Assembly (NCBI RefSeq): GCF_011440395.1
Contig: NZ_JAAOIX010000012.1
Coordinates: forward strand, 121,279 to 185,278
Length of the DNA stretch: 64,000 bases
Direction: 5' to 3'
From: Pseudomaricurvus alcaniphilus
GTDB lineage: Bacteria > Pseudomonadota > Gammaproteobacteria > Pseudomonadales > Cellvibrionaceae
Below, one piece after another: positions 9,871-17,880 of this stretch (its first letter is position 1; every line of letters begins with the position of its first letter). The position numbers and the translations under genes were made by a program. The notes beneath the pieces were generated by a model. That model was not told the DNA's origin. It did not search any database and saw nothing but the letters and a program-made list of their open reading frames with translations.

Positions 9871-9954
9871 AGCGTCATTCCCGCGGATTTTAGCGTCATT
9901 CCCGCGGACCTTAGCGTCATTCCCGCGGACTTTAGCGTCATTCCCGCGCAGGCG
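9871..9954. repeat. Second 21-bp array of a REP left arm
   Basis: AGCGTCATTCCCGCG starts at 9871, 9892, 9913 and 9934, an exact 21-base period. The fourth copy continues as a full REP left arm. The period equals that at 4785-4868, but the unit differs (AGCGTCATTCCCGCGGA plus four T-rich bases), so the two arrays probably arose separately. Confidence 0.9.
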
Positions 9955-10058
9955 GGAATCCATAGAGTTCAAGCACCTACTGGATCCCCGCCTACGCGGG
10001 GATGACGTTCAAAAGCATAGCTTTCGGGGCGCCGAAACACCGCCTGCGCGGGAATGAC
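9937..10058. repeat. REP-like element, long form
   Basis: Left arm at 9937, right arm ending at 10006, then a link GTTCAAAAGCATAGCTTTC and another right arm ending GCGCGGGAATGAC at 10058. An almost identical 122-base copy lies at 13211-13333, so the arms and link moved together. It occupies the gap between the divergent sat-cysC and LysR genes. Confidence 0.9.
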
Positions 10059-10183
10059 AAAAAACATTTTTTTGGATGAACACTGGCTAGACTAAAAGTC
10101 TAGCCAGTTAATGAACCCCGGTTCACCGTTACGATATATAAGTATTTGGAGTTGAGGCCTGCCTCGACCACAGGCTCAACACT

Positions 10184-11068
10184 ATGCGCTTCACCCTACG
10201 ACATCTCCAGGTTTTTCTCGCGGTTGCCCGTGAGCAGAGCATCAGCCGCGCCGCGGCGGAGCTGCATATGTCGCAATCGGCCACCAGTTCGGCCCTGCAG
10301 GAACTGGAAAGCCGCTATAACACCCAACTCTTCGATCGCACCGGCAAGCGCCTGCGCCTCAACAGCTTTGGCAAAACCATCCGCAGCCGCGCCGAACGGC
10401 TGATGGCCCACGTCGAGGAGTTTGATCGCGAACTGCTCAACCAGGAAGACTTCGGCCACCTGCGGGTGGGCGCCAGCCTCACCATCGGCAACTACCTGGC
10501 GGTCAAATACCTGGCCGCCTACCTGCAGCAGCATCCCCAGGCAAAAGTGGAACTGAACGTCAGCAGCACCCCGGAAGTGGTGCAGCAGGTGCTCAACTTC
10601 CAGGTGGATATCGGCCTGATCGAGGCGGAAGTGCATCACGATGACCTGCGTCTGGAGCCCTGGCGGGAAGACAATATGCTGATCTTCTGCAGCCCCCAGC
10701 ACCCGCTGGCGCGCAAGAAGAACCTCAGTGATGCAGACCTGCTGGCGGCGGACTGGATTCTGCGCGAGGCCGATTCCGGCCACCGGGTCACCTTTGACCG
10801 CTCCATGCAGGGCCTGCTGCCGGACCTGAATATCGTGCTGGAACTGACCCATAACGAAGCCATCAAGAATGCCGTCAAGGCCGGGCTTGGGATCGGCTGT
10901 TTGTCGTCCATCGCCCTGGTCGACGAGCTCGAGCAAGGGGTGCTGGTGCCCCTGCAGGCCGAGGGCCGCAGCATGCACCGCAACTTTTATTTCGTCATGC
11001 AGCGCAGCGCCGCGGTCAGCCAGGCGGTGGACTGGTGGTTGCAATTGTGCAACGACGAACAGATATAG
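10184..11068 (+). CDS. LysR-type transcriptional regulator (CysL/YeiE-like)
   Basis: 294 residues. The winged helix-turn-helix at 1-60 (MRFTLRHLQVFLAVAREQS, then SRAAAELHMSQSATSSALQELE) is followed by a LysR effector-binding domain. The opening FTLRHLQVF and the FDRTGKRLRLN stretch resemble the CysL/YeiE branch, members of which control sulfur or sulfite genes; this resemblance is from memory of the family. It is divergent from sat-cysC and upstream of the SLC13 permease, which would fit regulation of sulfate uptake or activation (inference). The ATG is the only good start. Confidence 0.88.
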   Translation: MRFTLRHLQVFLAVAREQSISRAAAELHMSQSATSSALQELESRYNTQLFDRTGKRLRLNSFGKTIRSRAERLMAHVEEFDRELLNQEDFGHLRVGASLTIGNYLAVKYLAAYLQQHPQAKVELNVSSTPEVVQQVLNFQVDIGLIEAEVHHDDLRLEPWREDNMLIFCSPQHPLARKKNLSDADLLAADWILREADSGHRVTFDRSMQGLLPDLNIVLELTHNEAIKNAVKAGLGIGCLSSIALVDELEQGVLVPLQAEGRSMHRNFYFVMQRSAAVSQAVDWWLQLCNDEQI

Positions 11069-11075
11069 GCGGGTG

Positions 11076-11359
11076 CTAGTGTAGTGCCTCGTATAACGTG
11101 TACATTCAGCAAGTCGCTAAAGGGCCAGATACTAGTGGTGCGGCATCCCGACGCGATTGCGAAGGAATATTGGGCATATTTCGAGCAAACGCAACGAAGT
11201 AGATGGCCCTTTAGCGGCTTGCCCTGCGGGTGGCTCTCAAATTTGCCACCACTGCGTTGTATTTCTTGGAAAGGTAGCCGACATTCCCGGCGAAATACGC
11301 CTTGTGGTGGCAATTTTGAGGGCCACTGAATGAACACGTTATACGAGGCACTACACTAG
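11076..11359. mobile_element. MITE-like non-autonomous element with 34-bp terminal inverted repeats
   Basis: The left end 11076-11109 begins CTAGTGTAGTGCCTCGTATA. The right end 11326-11359 is its inverted copy with one mismatch in 34. Inside are two further inverted pairs: GCAAGTCGCTAAAGGGCC (from 11107) with GGCCCTTTAGCGGCTTGC (to about 11223), and GTGGCTCTCAAATTTGCCACCAC-like with its inverted copy near the right end. It has no credible gene. Both ends carry CTAG, which may be a duplicated target. It lies between the LysR gene and the permease gene. Confidence 0.82.
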
Positions 11360-11436
11360 TGAACCCGTTACCAACACAGATTTTTGCCCTCGCGCCAGCG
11401 GCGACGTGGGGCGGCTTAGCAAGGAACACCCGTTAG

Positions 11437-13173
11437 ATGGAAGAGTACGCCGCATATTACGTTGCCTGTAACCTGGTGGCCCTGGTGGCCCTGCTGGTAT
11501 TCACCCGCATGCAGCCGTGGATGATATTCCTCGGCTCCAGCTGCCTGATGTATATGCTGGGGGTGATGCCGCTGGAAGAGCTGTTGTCGGGCTACACCAA
11601 CCCCTCGCTGCTGGTGCTGGTGATGCTGTATTTCGTCTCCATTCCCATGGAGCGAACCTCGATGATGCGGCGCATGACCAGCTATGTGGCCTCGGCCTCA
11701 ACCCGGCAGTCGGTGTTCCGGCTGGGCCTGTTCAGCGGCTGCTTCTCGGCCTTCGTCAACAACACCGCGGTGGTGGCGGCCATGCTCGGCCCGCTCACCC
11801 GCCAGCGCACCATCCCCGCCTCGCGCCTGCTGCTGCCATTGTCTTACGCCTCCATTCTCGGCGGCACCCTGACCCTGATCGGCACCTCCACCAACCTGAT
11901 CGTCAACAGCTTCGTGTTGCAATCGGGCTTTGAGCCGCTGGGTTTCTTTGAATTTACCTCCATTGGCCTGCCGGTGTTTTTTATCTGCCTCGGGGTGATG
12001 ACCCTGCTGGCGCCGACCCTGCTGCCAAAAAACAAACTGCAAGAGCAGGCCCAGGTGCAGGAGTACTTCCTGGAGCGGCGCATCATGCCCGGCTCGCCGC
12101 TGGCGGGGCGCTCGGTGCAGGAAAATGGCCTGCGCCAACTGGAGCGCATCTTCCTGGTGGAAGTGATTCGCGAGCACCACGTCATGGCGCCGGTGAGCCC
12201 GCAGGAAGTGCTGCAGGAAGGGGACACCCTGGTGTTTACCGGTGACCTGTCGGCCATCGAGCTGCTGGACGATTTCGACGGCCTGGGGGCGCTGGAGATG
12301 TTTGACCAGCAGGTGCGCGACAACCTGGTGGAAGTTATCGTTTCGCCCACCGCCGCCCTGGTGGGGCGCAGCATCAAGGAGGTGGACTTTCGGGCCCGCT
12401 TTGACGCCGCCGTGGTGGCGGTGCGCCGCGGCAACCAGCGCCTCGCCGGCGGCCTCGGCCAGCTGGAACTGGAAGCGGGCGACGCCCTGGTGTTGGCCGT
12501 GGGTGATGACTTCAGCCGCCGCCGCGATATCAGTGCCGACTTTATTGTGGTGGGCGGGGTCGAGTACAACCGGGTGCTGACGCGGCCGCGGGAAGTCGCC
12601 ATTTTTGCCGCCTTTGGTGTGATCGTGGCGCTGGGCGCCACCGGCTTTGTGCCGCTGCTGAAAGGCTTGATCCTGCTGCTGGCGGTGCTGCTGTTTAGCC
12701 GCACCCTCACCCTCGAAGACCTGCGGGCGCGCTTTCCCTACCAGTTGTTTGTGGTGATTGGCAGCGCCCTGGCCCTGTCCCAGGCCATGTTTCAAACCGG
12801 CCTGGCGGATAACATCAGCCAGCTGGCCGGCGACATGTTCAGCGGATTATCACCGGTGGGCGCCCTGATCGGGGTGTTTATCCTCACCTGGCTGTTTACC
12901 GAGCTGGTCACCAATAACGCCGCCGCGGCCATTATGTTCCCCATTGCCATCGCCATCTCCGGCCAGTGGGGGCACGACTACCTGCCGTTCGTGATGGCGG
13001 TCGCCTTTGGCGCCAGCGCCAGCTTCCTCTCGCCCTTCGGTTACCAGACCAACCTGATGGTATACACCGCGGGTAACTACCGGGTGAAGGACTACCTCAA
13101 GTTCGGCTTGCCAGTTTTATTGGCCTACAGTACCGTGGCGCTGACCATGATCAGTTGGCTTTACCAGGTCTAG
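11437..13173 (+). CDS. SLC13-family permease with two TrkA-C domains
   Basis: 578-residue membrane transporter of the DASS/SLC13 type. An N-terminal block of membrane helices contains FVNNTAVVAAMLGPL and TLIGTSTNLIVNSF. Two cytoplasmic RCK-C/TrkA-C domains lie at about 208-290 and 295-372. A C-terminal helix block has TNNAAAAIMFPIAIA and SPFGYQTNLMVY. Relatives with this architecture include sulfate uptake proteins. Position beside cysDN and sat-cysC favours sulfate as substrate, though dicarboxylates cannot be excluded from sequence. AAGGA lies 11 bases before the ATG. Confidence 0.88.
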   Translation: MEEYAAYYVACNLVALVALLVFTRMQPWMIFLGSSCLMYMLGVMPLEELLSGYTNPSLLVLVMLYFVSIPMERTSMMRRMTSYVASASTRQSVFRLGLFSGCFSAFVNNTAVVAAMLGPLTRQRTIPASRLLLPLSYASILGGTLTLIGTSTNLIVNSFVLQSGFEPLGFFEFTSIGLPVFFICLGVMTLLAPTLLPKNKLQEQAQVQEYFLERRIMPGSPLAGRSVQENGLRQLERIFLVEVIREHHVMAPVSPQEVLQEGDTLVFTGDLSAIELLDDFDGLGALEMFDQQVRDNLVEVIVSPTAALVGRSIKEVDFRARFDAAVVAVRRGNQRLAGGLGQLELEAGDALVLAVGDDFSRRRDISADFIVVGGVEYNRVLTRPREVAIFAAFGVIVALGATGFVPLLKGLILLLAVLLFSRTLTLEDLRARFPYQLFVVIGSALALSQAMFQTGLADNISQLAGDMFSGLSPVGALIGVFILTWLFTELVTNNAAAAIMFPIAIAISGQWGHDYLPFVMAVAFGASASFLSPFGYQTNLMVYTAGNYRVKDYLKFGLPVLLAYSTVALTMISWLYQV

Positions 13174-13210
13174 GGCCGTTAGTTGGCACTCGGCTAGAGG
13201 CTTATTTGTT

Positions 13211-13333
13211 GTCATTCCCGCGCAGGCGGGAATCCATAGAGTTCAAGCACTTACTGGATCCCCGCCTACGCGGGGATGACGTTCAAAAGCATAACTTTCA
13301 GGGCGCCGAAACGCCGCCTACGCGGGGATGACG
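13211..13333. repeat. REP-like element, long form (second copy)
   Basis: Same structure as 9937-10058: left arm at 13211, right arm ending 13280, link GTTCAAAAGCATAACTTTCA, extra right arm ending GGGGATGAC at 13333. The two copies differ at only a few bases. It fills the gap between the permease and the MBL nuclease gene. Confidence 0.9.
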
Positions 13334-13385
13334 TTCAGAAAGCGGCGTTTAAGAATAGAGACTAACTACCTTCCACGGATTGGGT

Positions 13386-14792
13386 ATGACTTTTTTCGAC
13401 ATCAAACATCACGGCGCCGTCGACGGCGTCACCGGTTCCTGCCACGAACTGTCTCTGCGCCAGGGGCCGGGCATCCTCATTGACTGCGGCCTGTTCCAGG
13501 GGGCTGAGGTCTCCGGCAAGGGCGCCGGCGCTGAACAGCTGGCCATCGAATTTCCGTTCGAGCACATCGCCGCGCTGGTGGTGACCCACGTGCACATCGA
13601 TCACGTCGGCCGCATTCCCTACTTGCTGGCGGCGGGCTTCAAGGGGCCCATCTACTGCACCGAACCCTCGGCGCAACTGCTGCCGCTGGTATTGGAAGAT
13701 GCGATAAAAATAGGGGTGACGCGGGACAAGGCGCTGGTGGATAAATTCCTGCGGGTGGTCAAGCAGCGCATCAAACCGCTGCCCTACAAGCAGTGGCAAA
13801 CGGTCAGCGACAACGGCAGCGGCAGCCTGCGCATCAAGTTCCAGCCCGCCGGCCATATCCTCGGCTCCGCCTACGTAGAGTGCGATGTGCGGCGTCAGGG
13901 GGAGCGCCACCGGGTGGTGTTTTCCGGCGACCTGGGGGCTCCCCACGCGCCCTTGCTGCCCGCGCCCGAGTCACCCTACCGGGCCGACACCCTGGTGATC
14001 GAAAGCACCTACGGCGACCGCCAGCACCAGGGCCGGCGCCAGCGCCGCCAGCAACTGCGGCAAGTGATCGAGCATGCGCTGACCGATCGCGGCGCGATCC
14101 TGATTCCCGCCTTCAGTATTGGTCGCACCCAGGAAATTCTCTACGAACTGGAAAGCCTGATCCACGACCTCAGCAAAAAGCGCCAGTTCAAGGACACCTG
14201 GCAAGACCTGGAAATCATCGTCGACTCACCCCTGGCCAACGACTTCACCGCCGTCTACCGCCAGCTCAAACCCTTCTGGGACCGGGAAGCCCTGGGCCGG
14301 GTCGAGCGCGGTCGCCACCCGCTGAGTTTTGAAAACCTCTACACCGTCGACGATCACGCCCAGCACCAGACCGCGGTCAACTACATCAAGAGCACCGGCC
14401 ACCCCTGCGTGGTGATCGCCGCCAGCGGCATGTGCGCCGGCGGCCGCATGCTCAACTATTTGAAAGCTCTGGTGGAAGACCCGCGCACCGACATCGTCTT
14501 TATCGGCTACCAGGCCAAAGGCACTCCCGGCCGCGACATCCAGACCTACGGCCCCCGCGGCGGCTACGTCCACCTCGACGGCCAGCGCTTTGATATCAAG
14601 GCCCAGGTGCACTCCCTCAGCGGTTACTCCGCCCACGCCGATCAGCAAGACCTGCTCAAGTTTGTCAAACGCATGCGCTACAAACCGCAACAGATCCGCA
14701 TCGTCCACGGCGATGACGAGGCCAAGGCCAACTTGAAGGAAGAGATGCAGGCGCTGGTGCCCGAGGCGGAGGTGTTGATACCGCGCGGGTAG
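13386..14792 (+). CDS. MBL-fold/beta-CASP RNA-metabolising nuclease
   Basis: 468 residues. Metallo-beta-lactamase core with metal motif THVHIDH at 67-73, beta-CASP insertion with the ESTYGDR and FSIGRTQE segments, ASGMCAGGRML, GTPGRDIQ, and the RMMBL end motif SGYSAHADQQDLL. The architecture is that of prokaryotic Ysh1/CPSF-like exo- or endonucleases acting on RNA. ATG 13386 is chosen; an in-frame TTG at 13380 is the alternative. It stands alone, flanked on both sides by REP elements. Confidence 0.9.
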   Translation: MTFFDIKHHGAVDGVTGSCHELSLRQGPGILIDCGLFQGAEVSGKGAGAEQLAIEFPFEHIAALVVTHVHIDHVGRIPYLLAAGFKGPIYCTEPSAQLLPLVLEDAIKIGVTRDKALVDKFLRVVKQRIKPLPYKQWQTVSDNGSGSLRIKFQPAGHILGSAYVECDVRRQGERHRVVFSGDLGAPHAPLLPAPESPYRADTLVIESTYGDRQHQGRRQRRQQLRQVIEHALTDRGAILIPAFSIGRTQEILYELESLIHDLSKKRQFKDTWQDLEIIVDSPLANDFTAVYRQLKPFWDREALGRVERGRHPLSFENLYTVDDHAQHQTAVNYIKSTGHPCVVIAASGMCAGGRMLNYLKALVEDPRTDIVFIGYQAKGTPGRDIQTYGPRGGYVHLDGQRFDIKAQVHSLSGYSAHADQQDLLKFVKRMRYKPQQIRIVHGDDEAKANLKEEMQALVPEAEVLIPRG

Positions 14793-14811
14793 TTAATGGT
14801 TTTGTTTTAAG

Positions 14812-14880
14812 GTCATTCCCGCGCAGGCGGGAATCCAGTTAGAGCAGAAGCTTATGGATCCCCGCCTGCGCGGGGATGAC
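14812..14880. repeat. REP-like inverted repeat between convergent genes
   Basis: GTCATTCCCGCGCAGGCGGG at 14812 pairs with CCGCCTGCGCGGGGATGAC ending at 14880. It lies between the stops of the MBL nuclease and the first LuxR gene, where it may act as a bidirectional transcription barrier (inference). Confidence 0.9.
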
Positions 14881-14913
14881 AACAAGACAATGGTGCTACC
14901 TGCTACCTGCTAC

Positions 14914-16074
14914 CTACCCGCGCCGCGTTTGGCCTCCCCAGCGCGGCAAGAAATTCAACGGCGAGCGCAGCATTAAACTCACCAATTCATTCTGGCGGCC
15001 GGTCTCGGTTTTGGCGAACACCCGCTTCAACAAATTGCGCGACGTCGACACCGTATGCCCCAGGCTCTCGGCGCAACTCTCCAGTGATTTGCCCAGCATC
15101 ATCTGGTGGGCAACTCGCGACTCCGCTGGGGTCAGGTCGTAGAGCATGCGCATGCGCTCGATGGGCGCGTCAAAATCCTGCTCGTGATCCTGCACTATGA
15201 CAATCGCGGCGGGGTAGGTGCCACCGCTGTTACCCACGGCAGAAATCGGGTTCACCATCACGCTGTAGGAGCGCTTGCCAGAGGGGCGTGAGATCAACAG
15301 GTCGCCGCCCATCATGGGCACGTTCGGGTTTACGGTGGAATCAATAGTGGACTTGAGCAGGTGACGCAGCTGCTTGTTTTCCGAGCTGATATTGGCGCTC
15401 AAGTGGGTGTTGTGCAGCGCCAGGCCATCGCTGGCAAAGACCATCTGCTCCGCCGCCTGGTTGACGTACATAACCTTTTGCTGGTTGCTGAACACAATCA
15501 CGCCGTAGGGAATGACCTTGAGCATTTCCCAGGCCTGGCTCTGGTGCAGATGCAAATCGTTGGTCTGTTGCTTTAAGCGGAAGGTGCGCTGCAGGTGCGG
15601 CATCACATGGCGAAACAGGGTTTGCTGGGACGCCTCGTAATTGCCTTGCGAGCGCTCGCGCATAAAATTGGCAGTGAGAGAACGGTTAGAGCCGTGTTCG
15701 ATAAACAGGCAGTTGGCCTGCTCCAGCCCTTGGGGCTTTAAAAACCCGCTGTAGAAATTGGCGCTGTGCAATCTCTCACCGGGCAGAATGTCCTGGGTGT
15801 AAGCGATGCTGCCGGTCACCGGTTGCGGCGTTAAGTGGCTGCAAAAATCCCGGTGAAATTCCGAACTGCGCTCGAAGTGAGTCAGCGTCTCGGTAGAGGC
15901 GCCATAACTGCTGACAAAACCTTTTTGCGCGGTAGTGTCGTCCCGGGAAAAAATACCGCCGACAGTGCTGTCGGTTAATTGCGCTAACTGCTGGACAAAT
16001 TGGTCCAGTGCGCCCTGGTTGACTGATGCATCGTAAAGCGTATCAATCAAATTTACGTAGCGTGATTCCATCAC
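14914..16074 (-). CDS. LuxR-type transcriptional regulator (first of a pair)
   Basis: 386 residues. The N-terminal sensory region of about 180 residues is unassigned. A PAS-like stretch (GVIVFSNQQKVMYVNQAAEQMV) lies in the middle. A C-terminal LuxR-type helix-turn-helix starts at YDLTPAESRVAHQMMLGKS, with a shortened, unusual recognition part. There is no receiver domain, so it is not a response regulator. A paralogue of the same layout lies upstream on the same strand. Two strong palindromes (ACCCNTTTGGGT) lie about 160 bases before the start, suggesting autoregulation. The start is ATG 16074 or 16071. Confidence 0.85.
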   Translation of the reverse strand: MMESRYVNLIDTLYDASVNQGALDQFVQQLAQLTDSTVGGIFSRDDTTAQKGFVSSYGASTETLTHFERSSEFHRDFCSHLTPQPVTGSIAYTQDILPGERLHSANFYSGFLKPQGLEQANCLFIEHGSNRSLTANFMRERSQGNYEASQQTLFRHVMPHLQRTFRLKQQTNDLHLHQSQAWEMLKVIPYGVIVFSNQQKVMYVNQAAEQMVFASDGLALHNTHLSANISSENKQLRHLLKSTIDSTVNPNVPMMGGDLLISRPSGKRSYSVMVNPISAVGNSGGTYPAAIVIVQDHEQDFDAPIERMRMLYDLTPAESRVAHQMMLGKSLESCAESLGHTVSTSRNLLKRVFAKTETGRQNELVSLMLRSPLNFLPRWGGQTRRG

Positions 16075-16228
16075 ACGTTGCTCCCTTACCTTAAATGGAT
16101 TCCTGCCGGTATTTCTTCCGTTTAGGTTCTTCCGTGACCGCCGCTGTAGCGGGTTATAGTGCTAGCGTTTTTCAGCTTGGCTTCAGCAAACTGCGCTGCA
16201 CTATACCCGTTATTACGTCCCGCATCTA

Positions 16229-16261
16229 ACCCATTTGGGTCATGAATTCACCCTTTTGGGT
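16229..16261. promoter_or_regulatory. Twin palindromic operator upstream of first LuxR gene
   Basis: ACCCATTTGGGT at 16229-16240 and ACCCTTTTGGGT at 16250-16261. The second extends to perfect 9-bp arms (AATTCACCC / GGGTGAATT). Centres are 21 bases apart, two helical turns, which suits cooperative binding of two dimers. The sites lie in the 404-base gap 16075-16478 upstream of the LuxR gene; no other feature is visible in that gap. Function is inferred from position and recurrence. Confidence 0.7.
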
Positions 16262-16478
16262 GAATTGTTTTTGCCGGTCGGCGGCTGCGCATCTGAATGG
16301 TGCGCGACAAGCATGCTTGCACAAACTTGTTACGGTTTTCTTATGGTGTCGGATGAAAACTGACCCAATTGCGTTAACCTGCCAATTGAGCAGCAATCGA
16401 TGTGCCACGGAGGGCATTTAGGTAAGAAATTTACAAAAGAATTTCAGGCAGGGCAGTTTGCTTTTTGCGCGGCGGTGG

Positions 16479-17627
16479 TTAAATAACCAGTGAGCCAGGC
16501 CCGGTCAGCACCAGCTTGACCAGTTCCGATTGGCGTTTGGTGTGGGTCTTCTGGAATACCCGCTTTAACTGCGAGCGCAAGGTTTCCCGGCTTACGGCAT
16601 TGCTCAGGGCGAGCTCGGTAAGGGTTTTGCCGTCGGCCAATTGCGTGGCCAACGCCGCCTCGGTAGCGGTGAGATCGTACAGCCGCTCGAGAATATACTC
16701 CTGGGTGTTTTGGCGTCGCTCCGGATCAAAAATAACCACCAGCGCCCGGCCGTTGCTGGCTGCGACGGTGCGTGAATCCAGTTTGTTGGCGTAGCTGCTG
16801 ACACTGAGAGAGAGGGGTGGTTTGCCCAGGTTGTTGCGGGAGATTGAAATAAAACCGTCGTTGACCGCGCCTTTGATGTTGGCGGTTTGAATGCAGCGGG
16901 CGACCAGCTTGTTGAGCTTCTCGGTTTCTTCCTCACGTTCGCTGCGCAAGCGGCCGTCACTAAGGCTGATGCCGCCACTGGTTTTCAGCAGCTGTTTGGC
17001 GACGGGGTTGGTAAACACCGCCTTGCCGGCCTCATTTAACAGCACGATACCAATGGAAAACTGCTGGTAGCGCTCCTGGGTGACATCGTGCAGCAGGGTC
17101 AGCTCGTCCAGGTAGCGGTTTATTTCAAAGGCCTGTTTTATGTGCGGGATCAACAGGTGCAGGGTGGCCAGCTGCTGGGGTTCAAACTCGCCGCGGCCCT
17201 GCTTGCGGCAAAAGCTGAGAAAGCCGTAGCTGGATTTCTTCAGGTGAAAGTAGGCGGAAGCGCCCTGTTTGACCGCGTAATAATCGTACAGCCGCTTGCT
17301 GCCATTGAGCCGGCTCAAGTGCGGGTCGAGCTCGGTATGCCCGTAAACACGTTCGGGGTCGCGGCTTAAGGTGGTGTTGATCCAGGGCCGAAAAAAACTG
17401 TTGTAGTCAAACGTCGGTTGGGAATAGGTGGGGTGGTCGTCGGTTTCCGGCGGCGTAACCACCATAAAGCTGACCTCGCGCGTGACCCGGTCACCGAGCA
17501 CTATGGCGCCCAAGTCGGCGTCGATATGATGGGCAATGGTATCCAGCACCATGTGCAGGCGGGTGGCATCCGTGGCAGCGCGGTAGATCTCGCTGATCAG
17601 GTTTGAAATTGTTTGGCTATGTTCCAT
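16479..17627 (-). CDS. LuxR-type transcriptional regulator (second of a pair)
   Basis: 382 residues from ATG 17627. Same architecture as its neighbour: variable N-terminus, PAS-like centre (SIGIVLLNEAGKAVFTNPVAKQLL) and C-terminal helix-turn-helix starting YDLTATEAALATQLADGKTLTELA, closer to the LuxR consensus than the first copy. Upstream in-frame TTG and GTG codons (to 17663) are possible starts; GAAGGA fits GTG 17633. The alignment MEHSQTISNLISEIY with MESRYVNLIDTLY of the paralogue favours the ATG. A weaker palindrome lies about 120 bases upstream. Candidate regulator of the exopolysaccharide locus. Confidence 0.85.
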   Translation of the reverse strand: MEHSQTISNLISEIYRAATDATRLHMVLDTIAHHIDADLGAIVLGDRVTREVSFMVVTPPETDDHPTYSQPTFDYNSFFRPWINTTLSRDPERVYGHTELDPHLSRLNGSKRLYDYYAVKQGASAYFHLKKSSYGFLSFCRKQGRGEFEPQQLATLHLLIPHIKQAFEINRYLDELTLLHDVTQERYQQFSIGIVLLNEAGKAVFTNPVAKQLLKTSGGISLSDGRLRSEREEETEKLNKLVARCIQTANIKGAVNDGFISISRNNLGKPPLSLSVSSYANKLDSRTVAASNGRALVVIFDPERRQNTQEYILERLYDLTATEAALATQLADGKTLTELALSNAVSRETLRSQLKRVFQKTHTKRQSELVKLVLTGPGSLVI

Positions 17628-17743
17628 CAACACTACGAGCGATCCTTCGTATTTATTCGACAAGAAGCTGGACAGCAGGAGAATGGGCCAGTTTGTGGGG
17701 CTTCTACGATTGCAGAATACGAGCTCGCAGGGATGCGGTCATG

Positions 17744-17755
17744 ATCCATTTGGGA
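17744..17755. promoter_or_regulatory. Degenerate palindromic operator upstream of second LuxR gene
   Basis: ATCCATTTGGGA, two changes from ACCCATTTGGGT. Its surroundings CATGATCCATTTGGGATATG match the site at 18811-18830 (CATGTACCATTTGGGATATG) at 18 of 20 bases, so these two form a sub-class. Confidence 0.5.
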
Positions 17756-17802
17756 TATGGCTGAAGAAGGGGGTATTGCGGGGCAAACAGCAATTTTGGC
17801 TA

Positions 17803-17838
17803 TATAAAAGCCGGGCCACGTGTTTGCACAAGTGGCCC
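17803..17838 (-). terminator. Intrinsic terminator of the PEP-CTERM gene
   Basis: On the minus strand GGGCCAC / GTGGCCC forms a 7-bp stem (arms 17813-17819 and 17832-17838), followed by GGCTTTTATATA. It lies about 45 bases beyond the PEP-CTERM stop. Confidence 0.75.
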
Positions 17839-17880
17839 GCTGCTCGCAAAGGTTAAACGCTAACGAGCAACCTTACTGCG

